Assembly (NCBI GenBank): GCA_964523405.1
Contig: CAZGAQ010000002.1
Span: forward strand, 62,001 to 126,000
Direction of reading: 5' to 3'
DNA: 64,000 bases
From: CAZGAQ01 sp964523405
Lineage (GTDB): Bacteria > Planctomycetota > Phycisphaerae > UBA1845 > Fen-1342
In this document: in pieces, positions 50,294-59,643 of the stretch
How positions within the stretch are numbered: position 1 is the first letter of the stretch
Layout: each line of letters opens with the position of its first letter
Notes under the pieces: model-generated
What the model was told of the DNA's origin: nothing
The model's database searches: none
What the model saw: only the letters and a program-made list of their open reading frames with translations
Position numbers and translations under genes: made by a program

Positions 50294-53200
50294 ATGTCCA
50301 GGCAGGACGCCCCGTTTCTCCAGCGACTGGCCGACCATGTCCTGGTCTTCGACGGCGCCATGGGCACCAGCCTCCACGCCCTCGAACTGCCGCTGGCCGA
50401 CTATGCCGGTCTCGAAAACTGCATCGAAATCCTCAACGCCACGCGCCCGGACGCCATTGCCGCCGTCCACCGGAGCTTTCTTGACGTCGGCTGCGACGTC
50501 ATCGAAACCAACACGTTTGGGGCCAACCGCATCGTCCTCGGCGACTTCGGCCTGGGCGACCGTACCTACGAACTGAACGTCCAGGCTGCCGAGATCGCCC
50601 GCCAGGCCTGCGCGGCCTACACAAGCCCCGCACAGCCGCGCTTTGTGGCCGGCTCCGCGGGTCCCGGCACCAAGCTCGTGTCTTTGCGTCAGGTCTGTTA
50701 CGACGAAATGCTGGCCAGCTACCTGGAGCAGATGCGCGGGTTGTTGGACGGGGGGGTGGACCTACTGGTCATCGAGACCTGCCAGGACATCCTCCAGACC
50801 AAGGTCGCCATCCAGGCCGCGCGCGCCGCGTTCCAGACCTGCGGCCGGGAGGTACCGGTGATCTGCCAGGTCACGATGGAGACCACCGGCACGATGCTGA
50901 TGGGCACGGACATTTCTGCCGCGCTGACGGCCATTGAATCGTACCCCGAGGTCGACGTCATCGGGCTCAATTGCGCGACCGGCCCGCAGGAGATGAGCGA
51001 GCACGTGCGCTATTTGGCGAAGCACGCCACCCGCTTCCTCAGCGTGCAGCCCAATGCCGGGCTGCCGCAACTGGTCGACGGCAAGCCGCACTTCCCGCTT
51101 AGCCCCGCAGAGCTGGCCCGCTGGCTGCGCGAGTTCGTCACGGTCGACGGGGTCGACATCGTCGGCGGTTGCTGCGGCACGACGCCCGCCCACCTGAAGG
51201 CCGTTGTGGACGCGGTGCGCGGCCAGCGCCGCAACGCGCGCGCTCCCCAGCACGAAGCCGCCGTGACCAGCCTGTATACGGCCGTCCCGCTGCGCCAGGA
51301 GACGAGCTTCCTCATTGTTGGCGAGCGCTGCAACACGAACGGTTCGAAGCAGTTCAAGAAGCTGCTGGAAGCGGGTGACGTGGACGGTATGGTCGAAATG
51401 GCCAACGAGCAGCTCCGTGAAGGGGCCCACGTCCTGGATGTGTGCGTGGACTTCGTCGGCCGCGACGGCGTGCCCGACATGCAGCTCGTCCTCAACCGCT
51501 TTGGCAGCGACGTCAACGCGCCGCTCATGCTCGACAGCACGCAGCCCGAGGTCATCGAGGCGGGTCTGAAACTTGCCGGCGGCAAGTGCATCGTCAATTC
51601 GGTCAACCTCGAAGACGGCGAGGAGCGCCTCGCGCGCATCTGCCGTCTGCTGCGCCAATACGGCGCCGCGGTCGTCGCCCTGACCATCGACGAGGATCCG
51701 CGCGAGGCCATGGCGAAGACCGCCGAGCGCAAGCTCGCCATCGCCAGCCGACTGCACGACCTGCTGACGCGGAAGTATGGCATCCACGAAGAGAACATCT
51801 TCTTCGACTGCCTGACCTTCCCGATCACGACCGGCAATGCCGCAGACCGGCGCCTGGCGCTGGAGACCCTCGAAGGCATCGCGCGCGTCATGCGCGAGTT
51901 CCCCCGCTGCCAGTCCATTCTCGGCGTGAGCAACGTGAGCTTCGGCCTGCAGCCGGCCGCCCGCGTCGTCCTCAACTCGGCGATGCTGTACGAAGCGACG
52001 CAGCGCGGGTTGACGGCGGCCATTGTCCACGCCGGCAAGATCCTGCCACGCACCCAGATCAGCGACGAGCGCTGGGCCGCCGCGCTCGACCTCATCTACG
52101 ATCGCGACACCCACGGCAACCCGCTCGAGCGCTTCATCAGCCTCTTCGCGGCCGGCGAGCAAATCGGTCAGAAGGCGAAGATCGCGGACCTGCCGATCGA
52201 GGATCGCTTGCGCCAGCGCATCATCGACGGCCAGAAGGTCGGGCTGGAGGAGGACCTGGAGGCGGCGCTGCAGCAGTACGCCCCCCTCGACATCATCAAC
52301 AATCTCCTGCTCGACGGGATGAGGACCGTCGGCGAGTTGTTCGGCAGCGGACAAATGCAGTTGCCGTTTGTGCTCAAGTCGGCGGAGACCATGAAGGCGG
52401 CCGTCGCCCACCTCGAGCCCCGGATGGAGCGCGTGGCTGGCCAAGCCCGCGGCAAGCTCGTGCTGGCCACCGTGCGCGGTGACGTGCACGACATCGGCAA
52501 GAACCTCGTCGACATTATCCTCACCAACAACGGCTACCAGGTGTACAACCTCGGCATCAAGCAGCCCATCGGCAGCATCATCAACGCGTGGAAAGAGCAC
52601 CAGGCGGACGCGCTCGGTCTGTCCGGCCTGCTGGTCAAGTCCACGCTCGTCATGCGCGACGACCTGGAGGTGCTCAACGAGCATGGCATCACGGTGCCGG
52701 TGATCCTGGGCGGAGCAGCGCTCACCCGCCGTTACGTCGAGGACGAGCTGCGCAATGTATACCGCGGCCCCGTGTACTACGCCAAGGATGCGTTCGAGGG
52801 CCTCCATCTGATGGGCGAAATCGTCGGCGCGGGCGGCGCGGCGCCAACGCCGGCCAGCGCCGCAGGAGCCGGCGGAGCGACCGTGGACGCGCCGGCCGCA
52901 CCCCCCGCGGCGCGCGATGCCGAGACGATCGCACGGGAAGCCGAGCAACGCCGCGGTCTCCAGAACGTGGATGCGGAGGAGGCCAGCGAAGCGTCGGCGG
53001 CGGCAGCCGGGGCCGCAGCGGCTTCGGTGGGCGCGGCAGCGCGGCGCGCCGACCTGGGCTACACGCACCCCGTGCCGCGGCCGCCGTTCTGGGGGACCCG
53101 TGTGCTGGAGCGCATCGACCTCCGGGCGCCTCTCGCCTACGTCAACGAGACGATGCTGTTTCAGGTGCAGTGGGGCTTCCGCAAGAAACGGCGCACGCCC

Positions 53201-53893
53201 GGGGAGTGGCAGCAATACGTCGCGCGCGAAGTGCGGCCCGTCTACCGCGAGTTGGTGGCCCGGTGCGAGCGCGAGAGCATCCTGCGCCCGCAGGCGATCT
53301 ACGGCTATTGGCCGTGCAACTCGGCCGGGGACGAGCTGATCGTCTTCGCGCCACCCGCGGGCACGCAGGATCGGCCCGAGTTGCACGGCGCCGAGCTGGC
53401 CCGCTTCCGTTTCCCGCGGCAGCGCAAGCCCCCGTACTGGTGTCTCGCCGACTTTTGGCGTCCGGCCGCGAGCGGCGTGGTCGATGTCGTGGCGTTCTCC
53501 CTCGTCACGGCGGGGCGGCGCGTCAGCGCGGTGGCGCGCGAGTGGTTCGCCGCCAACGAATACCAGCAATACCTGTTTCTGCACGGCTTGGGCGTGGAGC
53601 TTGCGGAGGCGCTGGCCGAGTACGTGCACAAGCAGATTCGCGTCGAGTTGGGGATCGCCGGCGCCGATGCGCGCGAACTCGGCAAGCTTTTCCAGCAGGG
53701 CTACCAGGGCAGCCGTTACAGCTTCGGTTACCCGGCCTGCCCACGGCTCGAGGACCAGGCCCCGCTGGTCAAGCTTCTCGATGCGGCGCGCATCGGCGTG
53801 ACCCTGAGTGACGAGTTCATGCTCGAGCCGGAGCAGTCCACCAGCGCCATCGTGGCCTATCACCCCGCGGCGCGCTACTTCAGCGTGCGCTGA
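50294..53893 (+). CDS. metH: Cobalamin-dependent methionine synthase
   Basis: Transfers methyl from methyltetrahydrofolate via cobalamin to homocysteine. The 1199 residues hold all four modules. The homocysteine domain has VFDGAMGTSLH, a Cys in GLNCATG and the CC pair in GGCCGTTP, which bind zinc. The pterin domain starts near IVGERCNTNGSKQFKK. The B12 domain has the cap and DVHDIGKN with the cobalt-ligand His732. The reactivation domain has RYSFGYPACP. An Ala/Gly/Pro/Glu-rich linker of about 75 residues (roughly 850-925) separates the B12 and reactivation domains. The ATG at 50294 has AAAGGA upstream. It can be regenerated by SAM and flavodoxin like its family. Confidence 0.95.
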   Translation: MSRQDAPFLQRLADHVLVFDGAMGTSLHALELPLADYAGLENCIEILNATRPDAIAAVHRSFLDVGCDVIETNTFGANRIVLGDFGLGDRTYELNVQAAEIARQACAAYTSPAQPRFVAGSAGPGTKLVSLRQVCYDEMLASYLEQMRGLLDGGVDLLVIETCQDILQTKVAIQAARAAFQTCGREVPVICQVTMETTGTMLMGTDISAALTAIESYPEVDVIGLNCATGPQEMSEHVRYLAKHATRFLSVQPNAGLPQLVDGKPHFPLSPAELARWLREFVTVDGVDIVGGCCGTTPAHLKAVVDAVRGQRRNARAPQHEAAVTSLYTAVPLRQETSFLIVGERCNTNGSKQFKKLLEAGDVDGMVEMANEQLREGAHVLDVCVDFVGRDGVPDMQLVLNRFGSDVNAPLMLDSTQPEVIEAGLKLAGGKCIVNSVNLEDGEERLARICRLLRQYGAAVVALTIDEDPREAMAKTAERKLAIASRLHDLLTRKYGIHEENIFFDCLTFPITTGNAADRRLALETLEGIARVMREFPRCQSILGVSNVSFGLQPAARVVLNSAMLYEATQRGLTAAIVHAGKILPRTQISDERWAAALDLIYDRDTHGNPLERFISLFAAGEQIGQKAKIADLPIEDRLRQRIIDGQKVGLEEDLEAALQQYAPLDIINNLLLDGMRTVGELFGSGQMQLPFVLKSAETMKAAVAHLEPRMERVAGQARGKLVLATVRGDVHDIGKNLVDIILTNNGYQVYNLGIKQPIGSIINAWKEHQADALGLSGLLVKSTLVMRDDLEVLNEHGITVPVILGGAALTRRYVEDELRNVYRGPVYYAKDAFEGLHLMGEIVGAGGAAPTPASAAGAGGATVDAPAAPPAARDAETIAREAEQRRGLQNVDAEEASEASAAAAGAAAASVGAAARRADLGYTHPVPRPPFWGTRVLERIDLRAPLAYVNETMLFQVQWGFRKKRRTPGEWQQYVAREVRPVYRELVARCERESILRPQAIYGYWPCNSAGDELIVFAPPAGTQDRPELHGAELARFRFPRQRKPPYWCLADFWRPAASGVVDVVAFSLVTAGRRVSAVAREWFAANEYQQYLFLHGLGVELAEALAEYVHKQIRVELGIAGADARELGKLFQQGYQGSRYSFGYPACPRLEDQAPLVKLLDAARIGVTLSDEFMLEPEQSTSAIVAYHPAARYFSVR

Positions 53894-53938
53894 GCGCGGG
53901 ATGTGACCCCGACATCCCGCCGGGGTGTGTCCGCGCGT

Positions 53939-54820
53939 CTACGGTGCCGGGCGCGTCACCGGCTGCGATGCGGGCTGGGACGTCGGTCGGGGCCGGGGAG
54001 CACGCGGTTTCGGCGGATGGGCGGCATCGCGCGCCCGCTTCTGCGCGAGCTGTTCCTCAATCGTCTTGGCGAGCGCATCGCCGCGCAGGCTGCGGGCGTC
54101 GGCCACGACCATCATGGAGTCCGCATCCACGAGGTACAGCGACGGAATGCTGCGTGCTCCGTAACGCTTGGACACCTCCACGGCTGTGTCGTAAACCTGG
54201 TCCCAGGTGATTTCGTTCTTGGTGAGGAATTCCCGGAGCTTGTCGGCCTCCGTGCCGCGGGCCTTGTCGCCCATCAGGCCGATGATCTCGAAACCCTTGC
54301 CGTGGAATTCTTCGTAGACCTTGCGCCAATTGGGTATCTCCGCTTTGCAGTGGGGGCACCACATCGCCCACGCCGTGACGAGCACCAGCTTGCCGCCGTA
54401 ATCGCCCGGCAGATCGATGTTGCGCCCGCCCAGCGTCCGGGCGGTGAACTCGACGCCCGGCCGTGGCACGGGACGCGAGGCCGGCGCCGAGGCCGCCGGT
54501 TTGCTCGCCGCCGACGTGGTCGGACCGGTCGCGGGCGCCGGAGTGCGGGCGGCCGGTCGCGTGGCCAGGCGCCCCGTGGCGGGTGGTGCCGGACGCGAGG
54601 TCGGCTTCGCGGCCGGCTGCGGGGCGGGTCTGCTGGCGGTGGGACCGCCGGGGCGCTTCGCCGCGAACGGGCTCGGAGCGCTCGTCGGTCTGCTCGTCGG
54701 CTGCGGAGTCCCTGGCGGTGCGGCCTGCGGAACCGGGGGAGTGGCCTGCGCGCAGGCCGGCGTGGACGCGACGAATGGACAAATTGAGCACACGAGCAAC
54801 ACAAACGCGAGACTACGCAT
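53939..54820 (-). CDS. Secreted TlpA/ResA-like thioredoxin with long Pro/Ser/Thr/Arg-rich linker
   Basis: A 293-residue exported thiol-disulfide protein. The ATG at 54820 has GAGGA seven bases upstream and opens a signal peptide ending about ACAQA (residue 26). Residues 26-120 are a low-complexity linker with repeated TSRP/ASRP/PAP units. From about 123 it is a TlpA-type thioredoxin fold with active site WCPHC (Cys155, Cys158), GLMGDKARGTEADKLREFL and the cis-Pro loop ARSIPSLYLVD. It probably reduces or isomerises periplasmic disulfides, in a cell whose secreted proteins here are Cys-rich. A second Pro/Ser/Thr/Arg tail ends the protein. Confidence 0.88.
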   Translation of the reverse strand: MRSLAFVLLVCSICPFVASTPACAQATPPVPQAAPPGTPQPTSRPTSAPSPFAAKRPGGPTASRPAPQPAAKPTSRPAPPATGRLATRPAARTPAPATGPTTSAASKPAASAPASRPVPRPGVEFTARTLGGRNIDLPGDYGGKLVLVTAWAMWCPHCKAEIPNWRKVYEEFHGKGFEIIGLMGDKARGTEADKLREFLTKNEITWDQVYDTAVEVSKRYGARSIPSLYLVDADSMMVVADARSLRGDALAKTIEEQLAQKRARDAAHPPKPRAPRPRPTSQPASQPVTRPAP

Positions 54821-55102
54821 CGCAGCATCCTCAGGCTTCGGGATGGTGGCTGACGGCTGGCCGAAGACACCATGATATCCGGCCAACTCAGCCAGGGCTA
54901 CGCGAAAGTGGGAGTGGTTTTGACCAAGAGACACTGCGGCATCCCGGCCGGCGGCGCTGCTGGCCAAGTGCGGTCAGCGCGGCGTGGCCCGCGCCGACGC
55001 CGCTTGCGCCCTGGTCGCCAGCGGGGCCGACGGCTGAGAACTCGCTGGGCCCCACTGGCGGGAACGACTGGGCGGATCGCCGGGGGAACCTAGAATACGG
55101 CC

Positions 55103-56623
55103 ATGGACTTTGTTGGCTGGATGATCGATATCGCCCGTGAGCAGTCCCCGCGGGTCGACACGCTCGCCGAGATCGCGCGGCGTTCTGCGGCTGCGGGCTA
55201 CACGGCCCTGGGGCTGTACCTGGAGCACCGGTTTGCCTACGCGTCCGCGCCGTGGGCGGCCGGGCCGGGCTGCCTGACGCCGGACATGTTACGCACGTTG
55301 CGGAGCGCTCTGGCCACTCCGGCGGATGGGCACGTCCCCGCGCGACTGCGCCTGATCCCGTTCCTCAACACACTCGGGCACATGGAGGGCTTCCTGCGCG
55401 CCGAGGGCGGGCAAGGACTGGCCGAGGGCCCGGCGGGGTTCGGCGGCGCACAAATGTGCCCAAGCCGCGCGGCATGCACCGGCTTCGCGCGCGACTTGGT
55501 CGTGGACGTGCTCGATGCCTTCGACGACGAGTGGGTGCACCTCGGCGGCGACGAGGCGCGGCAGCTTGGCCAGTGTCCCCAATGTGCGGCGCGCCTGCGC
55601 GACATCGGTGCGGGCGGCCTGTACGCGGAGTACTTCGCCCCACTGTGCCGTTTTGTCCTGGAACGTGGCCGGCGCCCGTGCCTGTGGGGCGACATGTTGC
55701 TGCAACACCCCGAAACGCTCGCCGCCCTGCCGCGCGAAACCGTGATCTTCGACTGGCAGTACTACGGTCCGGCCGAGCCCACGGCGCGCCGCCTGCGCGC
55801 CGCCGGTTTCGACGTGGTGTGCTGCCCCAACATCCGCACGGAGCGCTCCGCCTGGTGCCTGCTGCCGGAGACGTTCGCCAATGTCGACGCGCACCGGGCA
55901 GCCGCCGCGGCGACCGGTGCGCGCGGTGTGCTTGTCACCACCTGGGAATACAGCCTCTTCCTGCCGCTCGCGACGCTCCTGCCCCTGATCTATGCGGCTG
56001 GGCGCCGTCTCGTGTCCGGCGAAGACTGGACGAATGCGCTCATGATCGAGGGGGGCGCCGGCTACGCCGCCGCCAGCCTCATCCTGGGAAGAGAGATTCC
56101 GGCGGCATCCGCATTCCTGCGTGGAGGTCCGCTGCGCACCTTTCGCGACAACTTCGCCGGTCGGCTCAACCCGTTCTACCTGTGGAAGGTTTGGCGTGAT
56201 GCGTGTGGAGCGCCCGGTGACGAAATCCTGCGCTGCTGCGATGCGGCGGAAGCACAGGGCGGGGGGGCGGAGGCGCTGGAGTTCATCATCCGCTTGTATC
56301 GCGCAGCCGTAGCCTGGTGCCGCGTCGTCGAACGGACGCGCACGGCCTACGTGAGCGGCGACGTCGAGGCAGCCGTCGCGCGGCTGCAGATGGGCGTGCA
56401 AATCCTGGAGCAGTTGCGCCCCGGCCTGCAGAAGGCGGCCGTCGCGGGCGGTTCAGCGGCAGACATTGAAAGGCTGGATATTCTGTTGGAGAAGGTGGCG
56501 CGCGTCAGCCAGCGTCTGCTACAGACAGGCAGCGGAGCATTCCGCCCGGCGTTTGAAACCCTGATCCACGATGGTTATGTGCCGGGCGACCAAGCGGCTT
56601 GGCGCAGCGCTGCTTACGATTAA
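55103..56623 (+). CDS. Glycoside hydrolase family 20-like beta-N-acetylhexosaminidase
   Basis: A 506-residue protein without a signal peptide. The TIM-barrel part has GLYLEHRFAY, RLIPFLNTLGHMEGFLR, and HLGGDEA whose Asp150-Glu151 pair matches the GH20 catalytic dyad (substrate-assisted hydrolysis). DWQYYGP and TTWEY further on fit later barrel strands. It probably removes terminal GlcNAc or GalNAc from glycans or muropeptides in the cytoplasm. The N-terminal GH20b domain is missing and the C-terminal ~150 residues are helical, so it is a short-form relative. There is no ribosome binding site: TAGAAT lies six bases before the ATG, suggesting a leaderless transcript. Confidence 0.75.
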   Translation: MDFVGWMIDIAREQSPRVDTLAEIARRSAAAGYTALGLYLEHRFAYASAPWAAGPGCLTPDMLRTLRSALATPADGHVPARLRLIPFLNTLGHMEGFLRAEGGQGLAEGPAGFGGAQMCPSRAACTGFARDLVVDVLDAFDDEWVHLGGDEARQLGQCPQCAARLRDIGAGGLYAEYFAPLCRFVLERGRRPCLWGDMLLQHPETLAALPRETVIFDWQYYGPAEPTARRLRAAGFDVVCCPNIRTERSAWCLLPETFANVDAHRAAAAATGARGVLVTTWEYSLFLPLATLLPLIYAAGRRLVSGEDWTNALMIEGGAGYAAASLILGREIPAASAFLRGGPLRTFRDNFAGRLNPFYLWKVWRDACGAPGDEILRCCDAAEAQGGGAEALEFIIRLYRAAVAWCRVVERTRTAYVSGDVEAAVARLQMGVQILEQLRPGLQKAAVAGGSAADIERLDILLEKVARVSQRLLQTGSGAFRPAFETLIHDGYVPGDQAAWRSAAYD

Positions 56624-56758
56624 GCGCACCGCGTGCGCGATACGGAAGTATGCGCAACGTGAAGCGCCTTGTACGCCCGCAGCGCGAAGCTAAGCTACAC
56701 ACATACGCCGCAGGGCGCAGGGCTGCGCAGCGAGCGAGGCGGTGTGCGGCAGATCTCG

Positions 56759-56809
56759 CTAGCGCGGATCGTGGACGAGGTCGTCGATGTCAGTGATCAC
56801 TTCGATCAT
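56759..56809 (-). CDS. Candidate 16-residue acidic microprotein
   Basis: On the minus strand an ATG at 56809 has GAGG ten bases upstream and reads MIEVITDIDDLVHDPR to a TAG. It starts 16 bases after the stop of the hydrophobic 25-residue ORF, as if in the same transcript. It may be chance; there is no homology evidence. Confidence 0.25.
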   Translation of the reverse strand: MIEVITDIDDLVHDPR

Positions 56810-56825
56810 GGGTGTGCGACCTCGT

Positions 56826-56903
56826 TTAGCAGGTGACCTGGTCGATGAACATGTAGACGATTTCGAGGATGCGGTGGGGGATCGCGATGAACAACAGCAT
56901 CAT
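56826..56903 (-). CDS. Candidate 25-residue membrane microprotein
   Basis: On the minus strand an ATG at 56903 (another ATG follows directly) has GGAG seven bases upstream. It encodes a short peptide with a strongly hydrophobic start (MMLLFIAIP), a second hydrophobic run (ILEIVYMFI) and a final Cys. It could be a single-span membrane peptide. The ribosome-binding site and AT-rich codons are the only support. Confidence 0.35.
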   Translation of the reverse strand: MMLLFIAIPHRILEIVYMFIDQVTC

Positions 56904-57178
56904 GACGAATCTCCAAGAAACGGATTTGAGGTGACCAAGTCCAAACCACTGATCGCACATAGCCGGGGGCGCGCGCCCGCGGCGCAGAATATGCGCGATC
57001 GCTCGAACTGTATGGCTAGCGCGCCGGCTGCGGCGCACGCGTTTTTGTCACCGTGCCTGTTGAAGGCACCTCTCGCTCGAGCGCACAGAATGTGCCGATA
57101 AAACTTGCGCGTCAAGACCATTTGTCTGGATATTTCTGCGGCAAGGCCTGCATTCTCGGACCCGATTAGCCGGCAATT

Positions 57179-59584
57179 ATGCCCGTCAGCGCAACCCAGT
57201 GTGAACACCAGTCCAACCGCGATCACCTGCGGCCGGCCGGTACACGCCTGCTGTCTTGCGAGCTCTGCGGTTGCGTCCTGCCTGTGCCCCCATACGCGAG
57301 TGCCGGGGTCCCGCCGCCGGCGCGCGTTCACGCAGCTCCGGACGGAGTCCTCCGGGGCAAGTACCGGCTCATCCGCAAGCTCGGGGAAGGGGCCCACGGC
57401 GTCAGCTACTTGGCCGAGCACGTTTACTTGAGCCACCCATGCGTCGTGAAGCTGCTCCCGCACCGGGTGGCCGACGCGACGGACGCAGCCGTGCTGCGCC
57501 TGCGGAGCGAGGCGCGGGCCGGGTTCCGCGTAAACGACGGCAACGTGGTCCGTGTCCTGGACTGCGACGTCGTGCGCGGACAGTGGTACTTCGTTATGGA
57601 GTACGTCGAGGGGGCGGATCTGTCGGAGGCGGTAAAGGCCGGCGTAGCAATAACTTGGGAACAGGCTGTGGAGATAGCCATCGACGCGGCGCGCGGGCTT
57701 GCCGCGATCCACCGCTGCGGCCTCGTCCACCGTGACGTCAAGCCCAGCAATCTCCTGCTCGGGACCGACGGACGCGTCCGCGTGGCAGACCTGGGCGTGG
57801 CCGGCTTCGCACACGACCGGACCGACCCGTATCCCGCCAGTGCCGCTGAGCAGGTGGGCACCTTGGCGTATTCAGCTCCTGAGCTCTTCGAGCCGGGTGC
57901 GGCTGTCGGGCCCCGCGCGGACCTGTACTCCCTGGGCGCGACGCTCTATCACCTGGTTACCGGCCGCCTGCCGCACGCCGGAGCCACGGTGTTCCAGCGC
58001 CTCATTGACCTTTCCTGTCGCGAGGTCAGTTGGCCAAGTGACCTGGCCTCGAATCCGCCCGAGTGGTTTGTCGGGGCGGTCATGCGGCTCTTGGCCATCG
58101 ATCCGGCCCAACGTTTCGAGTCGCCACGTGAATTTGTCGAGCATCTGCGGCCTCCGGCGGAGTCGACTGCGCCCGGATCGGTCGTTCCCGTTGCCGAGAC
58201 GCTGGAGCCGCGCGGCATCGGTGTGTTGCCGTTCGAGAATGAACGTCAGGACCCCCATGATGATTGGCTGGGTTACGCACTGGCGAACTACGTCTCGCGC
58301 GCCCTCGCCCAGTTTCCTGGTGTCTACGTGGCGGACCAGGACGGTCTGGTTGGCATTCTGGCCCGCGTGGACGCGCGGGGCGGGCAGGCCGGTAGCGCCC
58401 GATTGCTGGCCGCCGGACGCATGGTCGGCGCGGGTACCGTCGTTACTGGACGGTTCACACGCGATGGAGGGGCAATCCGTGTGCTGGCGGAAGTGTTCCG
58501 GGCTGACCGCCCAGAAGCGCAGGCGATGGCCCGGGTCGAAGGTGGCCTGGCCGATCTCGGCGAACTGGAAAAGAACCTCGTTAGTCGCCTCGTGCGGGTG
58601 CTGAATCTCGGCGTAGCCCGACAGGAAGCGCCGCATCCGGGCCATACGTCGGTCCTGGCGGCGCGGGAGAAGCTCGTCCTGGGCCGGCAGGAGTTCCTGC
58701 GCGGCAACTACGAGCAGGCGATCGCCCTAGCACAGGAAGCCGTATCGCTTGACCCGCTGTTTGCGGAGGCAATTGGCTTCATTGGCGTATGTTACGCTCG
58801 CGTAGGCAATTACGAAGCGGCGGCGGCACAGCATCATCGTCAGGAAGCCCTGGCGGAGGAATGGGATGATGGCCGCCTGGAAACGGAGGCACTCGCAAAC
58901 TTAGGCGTGATGCACTATTTCCGGGGTGACTATGAGGCGGCGCAGTCACACTACGAGCGGGCGGCGGCGCGGGCGGGGCAGCTCGGTCTGGCTGTCGAAG
59001 AGGCCCAAATCTGCAACAACCTGGGTTTCGTCCTGCTACGCCGCGGGCTGCTGGGGGAAGCCGAGCACGCGTTTCACCGGGCGATTGAAACCCACCGGAC
59101 ATATGGCGGGCTGACGTCGCTGATCGGCCCCTACAATGGCATGGGTAACGTCCTCGTGGAGCAGAAACGGTACGGCGAGGCCCGGGCTTACTACCGGCGC
59201 GCCCTGGCCCTGGCCGAAGAAGTGGGGGACCGCACGAGCGTCGGCACCACGCATATGCACCTGGGGCGGTGCGCCGCCGTGGAAGAACGCTTTGCGGAAG
59301 CCAAGCATGAGTTTACAATGTCCTTGAACGCGCTCGAGGAAACGAGGTTCTGGAACGGGTTGGCTCGAGCGTATGAGTACATCGCCGAGATGAACTTGCA
59401 GCTCGGCGACTTCGACGAGGCCATTCGCTGTGCCGACAAACGCATTGAGTTGGCACGGCAGCACACGAACGCCCGGCTGGAGCAGGCGGCGTGGACGCAG
59501 AAGGCGGAGTCGCTCCAGCGCGCCGGTCGAGCGGCCGAGGCCGCAGCCTGCCTGGCGAAAGGGCGAGACGCCCAGGCGAGCTGA
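57179..59584 (+). CDS. Serine/threonine protein kinase with TolB-like domain and C-terminal TPRs
   Basis: An 801-residue soluble protein. An N-terminal Cys/His cluster (Cys8, Cys27, Cys30, Cys32) resembles a small zinc knuckle. The PknB-like kinase domain (about 60-330) has LGEGAHG, Lys91, HRDVKPSN (Asp186), DLG in place of DFG, and APE. Then comes a TolB_N/adenylate-cyclase-associated-like region (about 345-480, starting GIGVLPFEN). At least seven TPRs follow (about 500-795), including NLGFVLLRRGLLGEAEHAF and HLGRCAAVEERFAEAKHEF. No transmembrane helix. It probably senses or scaffolds through its TPRs. It directly precedes a hybrid histidine kinase 59 bases away, suggesting a shared signalling unit. 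Confidence 0.9.
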   Translation: MPVSATQCEHQSNRDHLRPAGTRLLSCELCGCVLPVPPYASAGVPPPARVHAAPDGVLRGKYRLIRKLGEGAHGVSYLAEHVYLSHPCVVKLLPHRVADATDAAVLRLRSEARAGFRVNDGNVVRVLDCDVVRGQWYFVMEYVEGADLSEAVKAGVAITWEQAVEIAIDAARGLAAIHRCGLVHRDVKPSNLLLGTDGRVRVADLGVAGFAHDRTDPYPASAAEQVGTLAYSAPELFEPGAAVGPRADLYSLGATLYHLVTGRLPHAGATVFQRLIDLSCREVSWPSDLASNPPEWFVGAVMRLLAIDPAQRFESPREFVEHLRPPAESTAPGSVVPVAETLEPRGIGVLPFENERQDPHDDWLGYALANYVSRALAQFPGVYVADQDGLVGILARVDARGGQAGSARLLAAGRMVGAGTVVTGRFTRDGGAIRVLAEVFRADRPEAQAMARVEGGLADLGELEKNLVSRLVRVLNLGVARQEAPHPGHTSVLAAREKLVLGRQEFLRGNYEQAIALAQEAVSLDPLFAEAIGFIGVCYARVGNYEAAAAQHHRQEALAEEWDDGRLETEALANLGVMHYFRGDYEAAQSHYERAAARAGQLGLAVEEAQICNNLGFVLLRRGLLGEAEHAFHRAIETHRTYGGLTSLIGPYNGMGNVLVEQKRYGEARAYYRRALALAEEVGDRTSVGTTHMHLGRCAAVEERFAEAKHEFTMSLNALEETRFWNGLARAYEYIAEMNLQLGDFDEAIRCADKRIELARQHTNARLEQAAWTQKAESLQRAGRAAEAAACLAKGRDAQAS

Positions 59585-59643
59585 AGTGCGGTCCGACCGC
59601 GAGTGATCGGTCTGGCATCTGATCTCGGGGACGGAGGACCGGA

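Larger units (their letters stand above)
56624..57178. other. Intergenic region between GH20-like and kinase genes with two tiny minus-strand ORFs
   Basis: 555 bases. It holds the two candidate microproteins at 56759-56809 and 56826-56903. Otherwise there are GC-rich potential stems (about 56960-57050) and no longer gene I trust on either strand. Confidence 0.45.

Noticed and set aside
50762..53863. Open frame of ~1000 codons antisense to metH
   Set aside because: It lies exactly opposite the conserved metH frame. The product is Arg/Val/His-rich with no domain. Such frames arise from strong GC third-position bias.
56787..57101. Plus-strand 104-codon ORF between the GH20-like and kinase genes
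   Set aside because: No ribosome binding site, biased low-complexity product, and it overlaps the better-supported minus-strand mini-ORFs.
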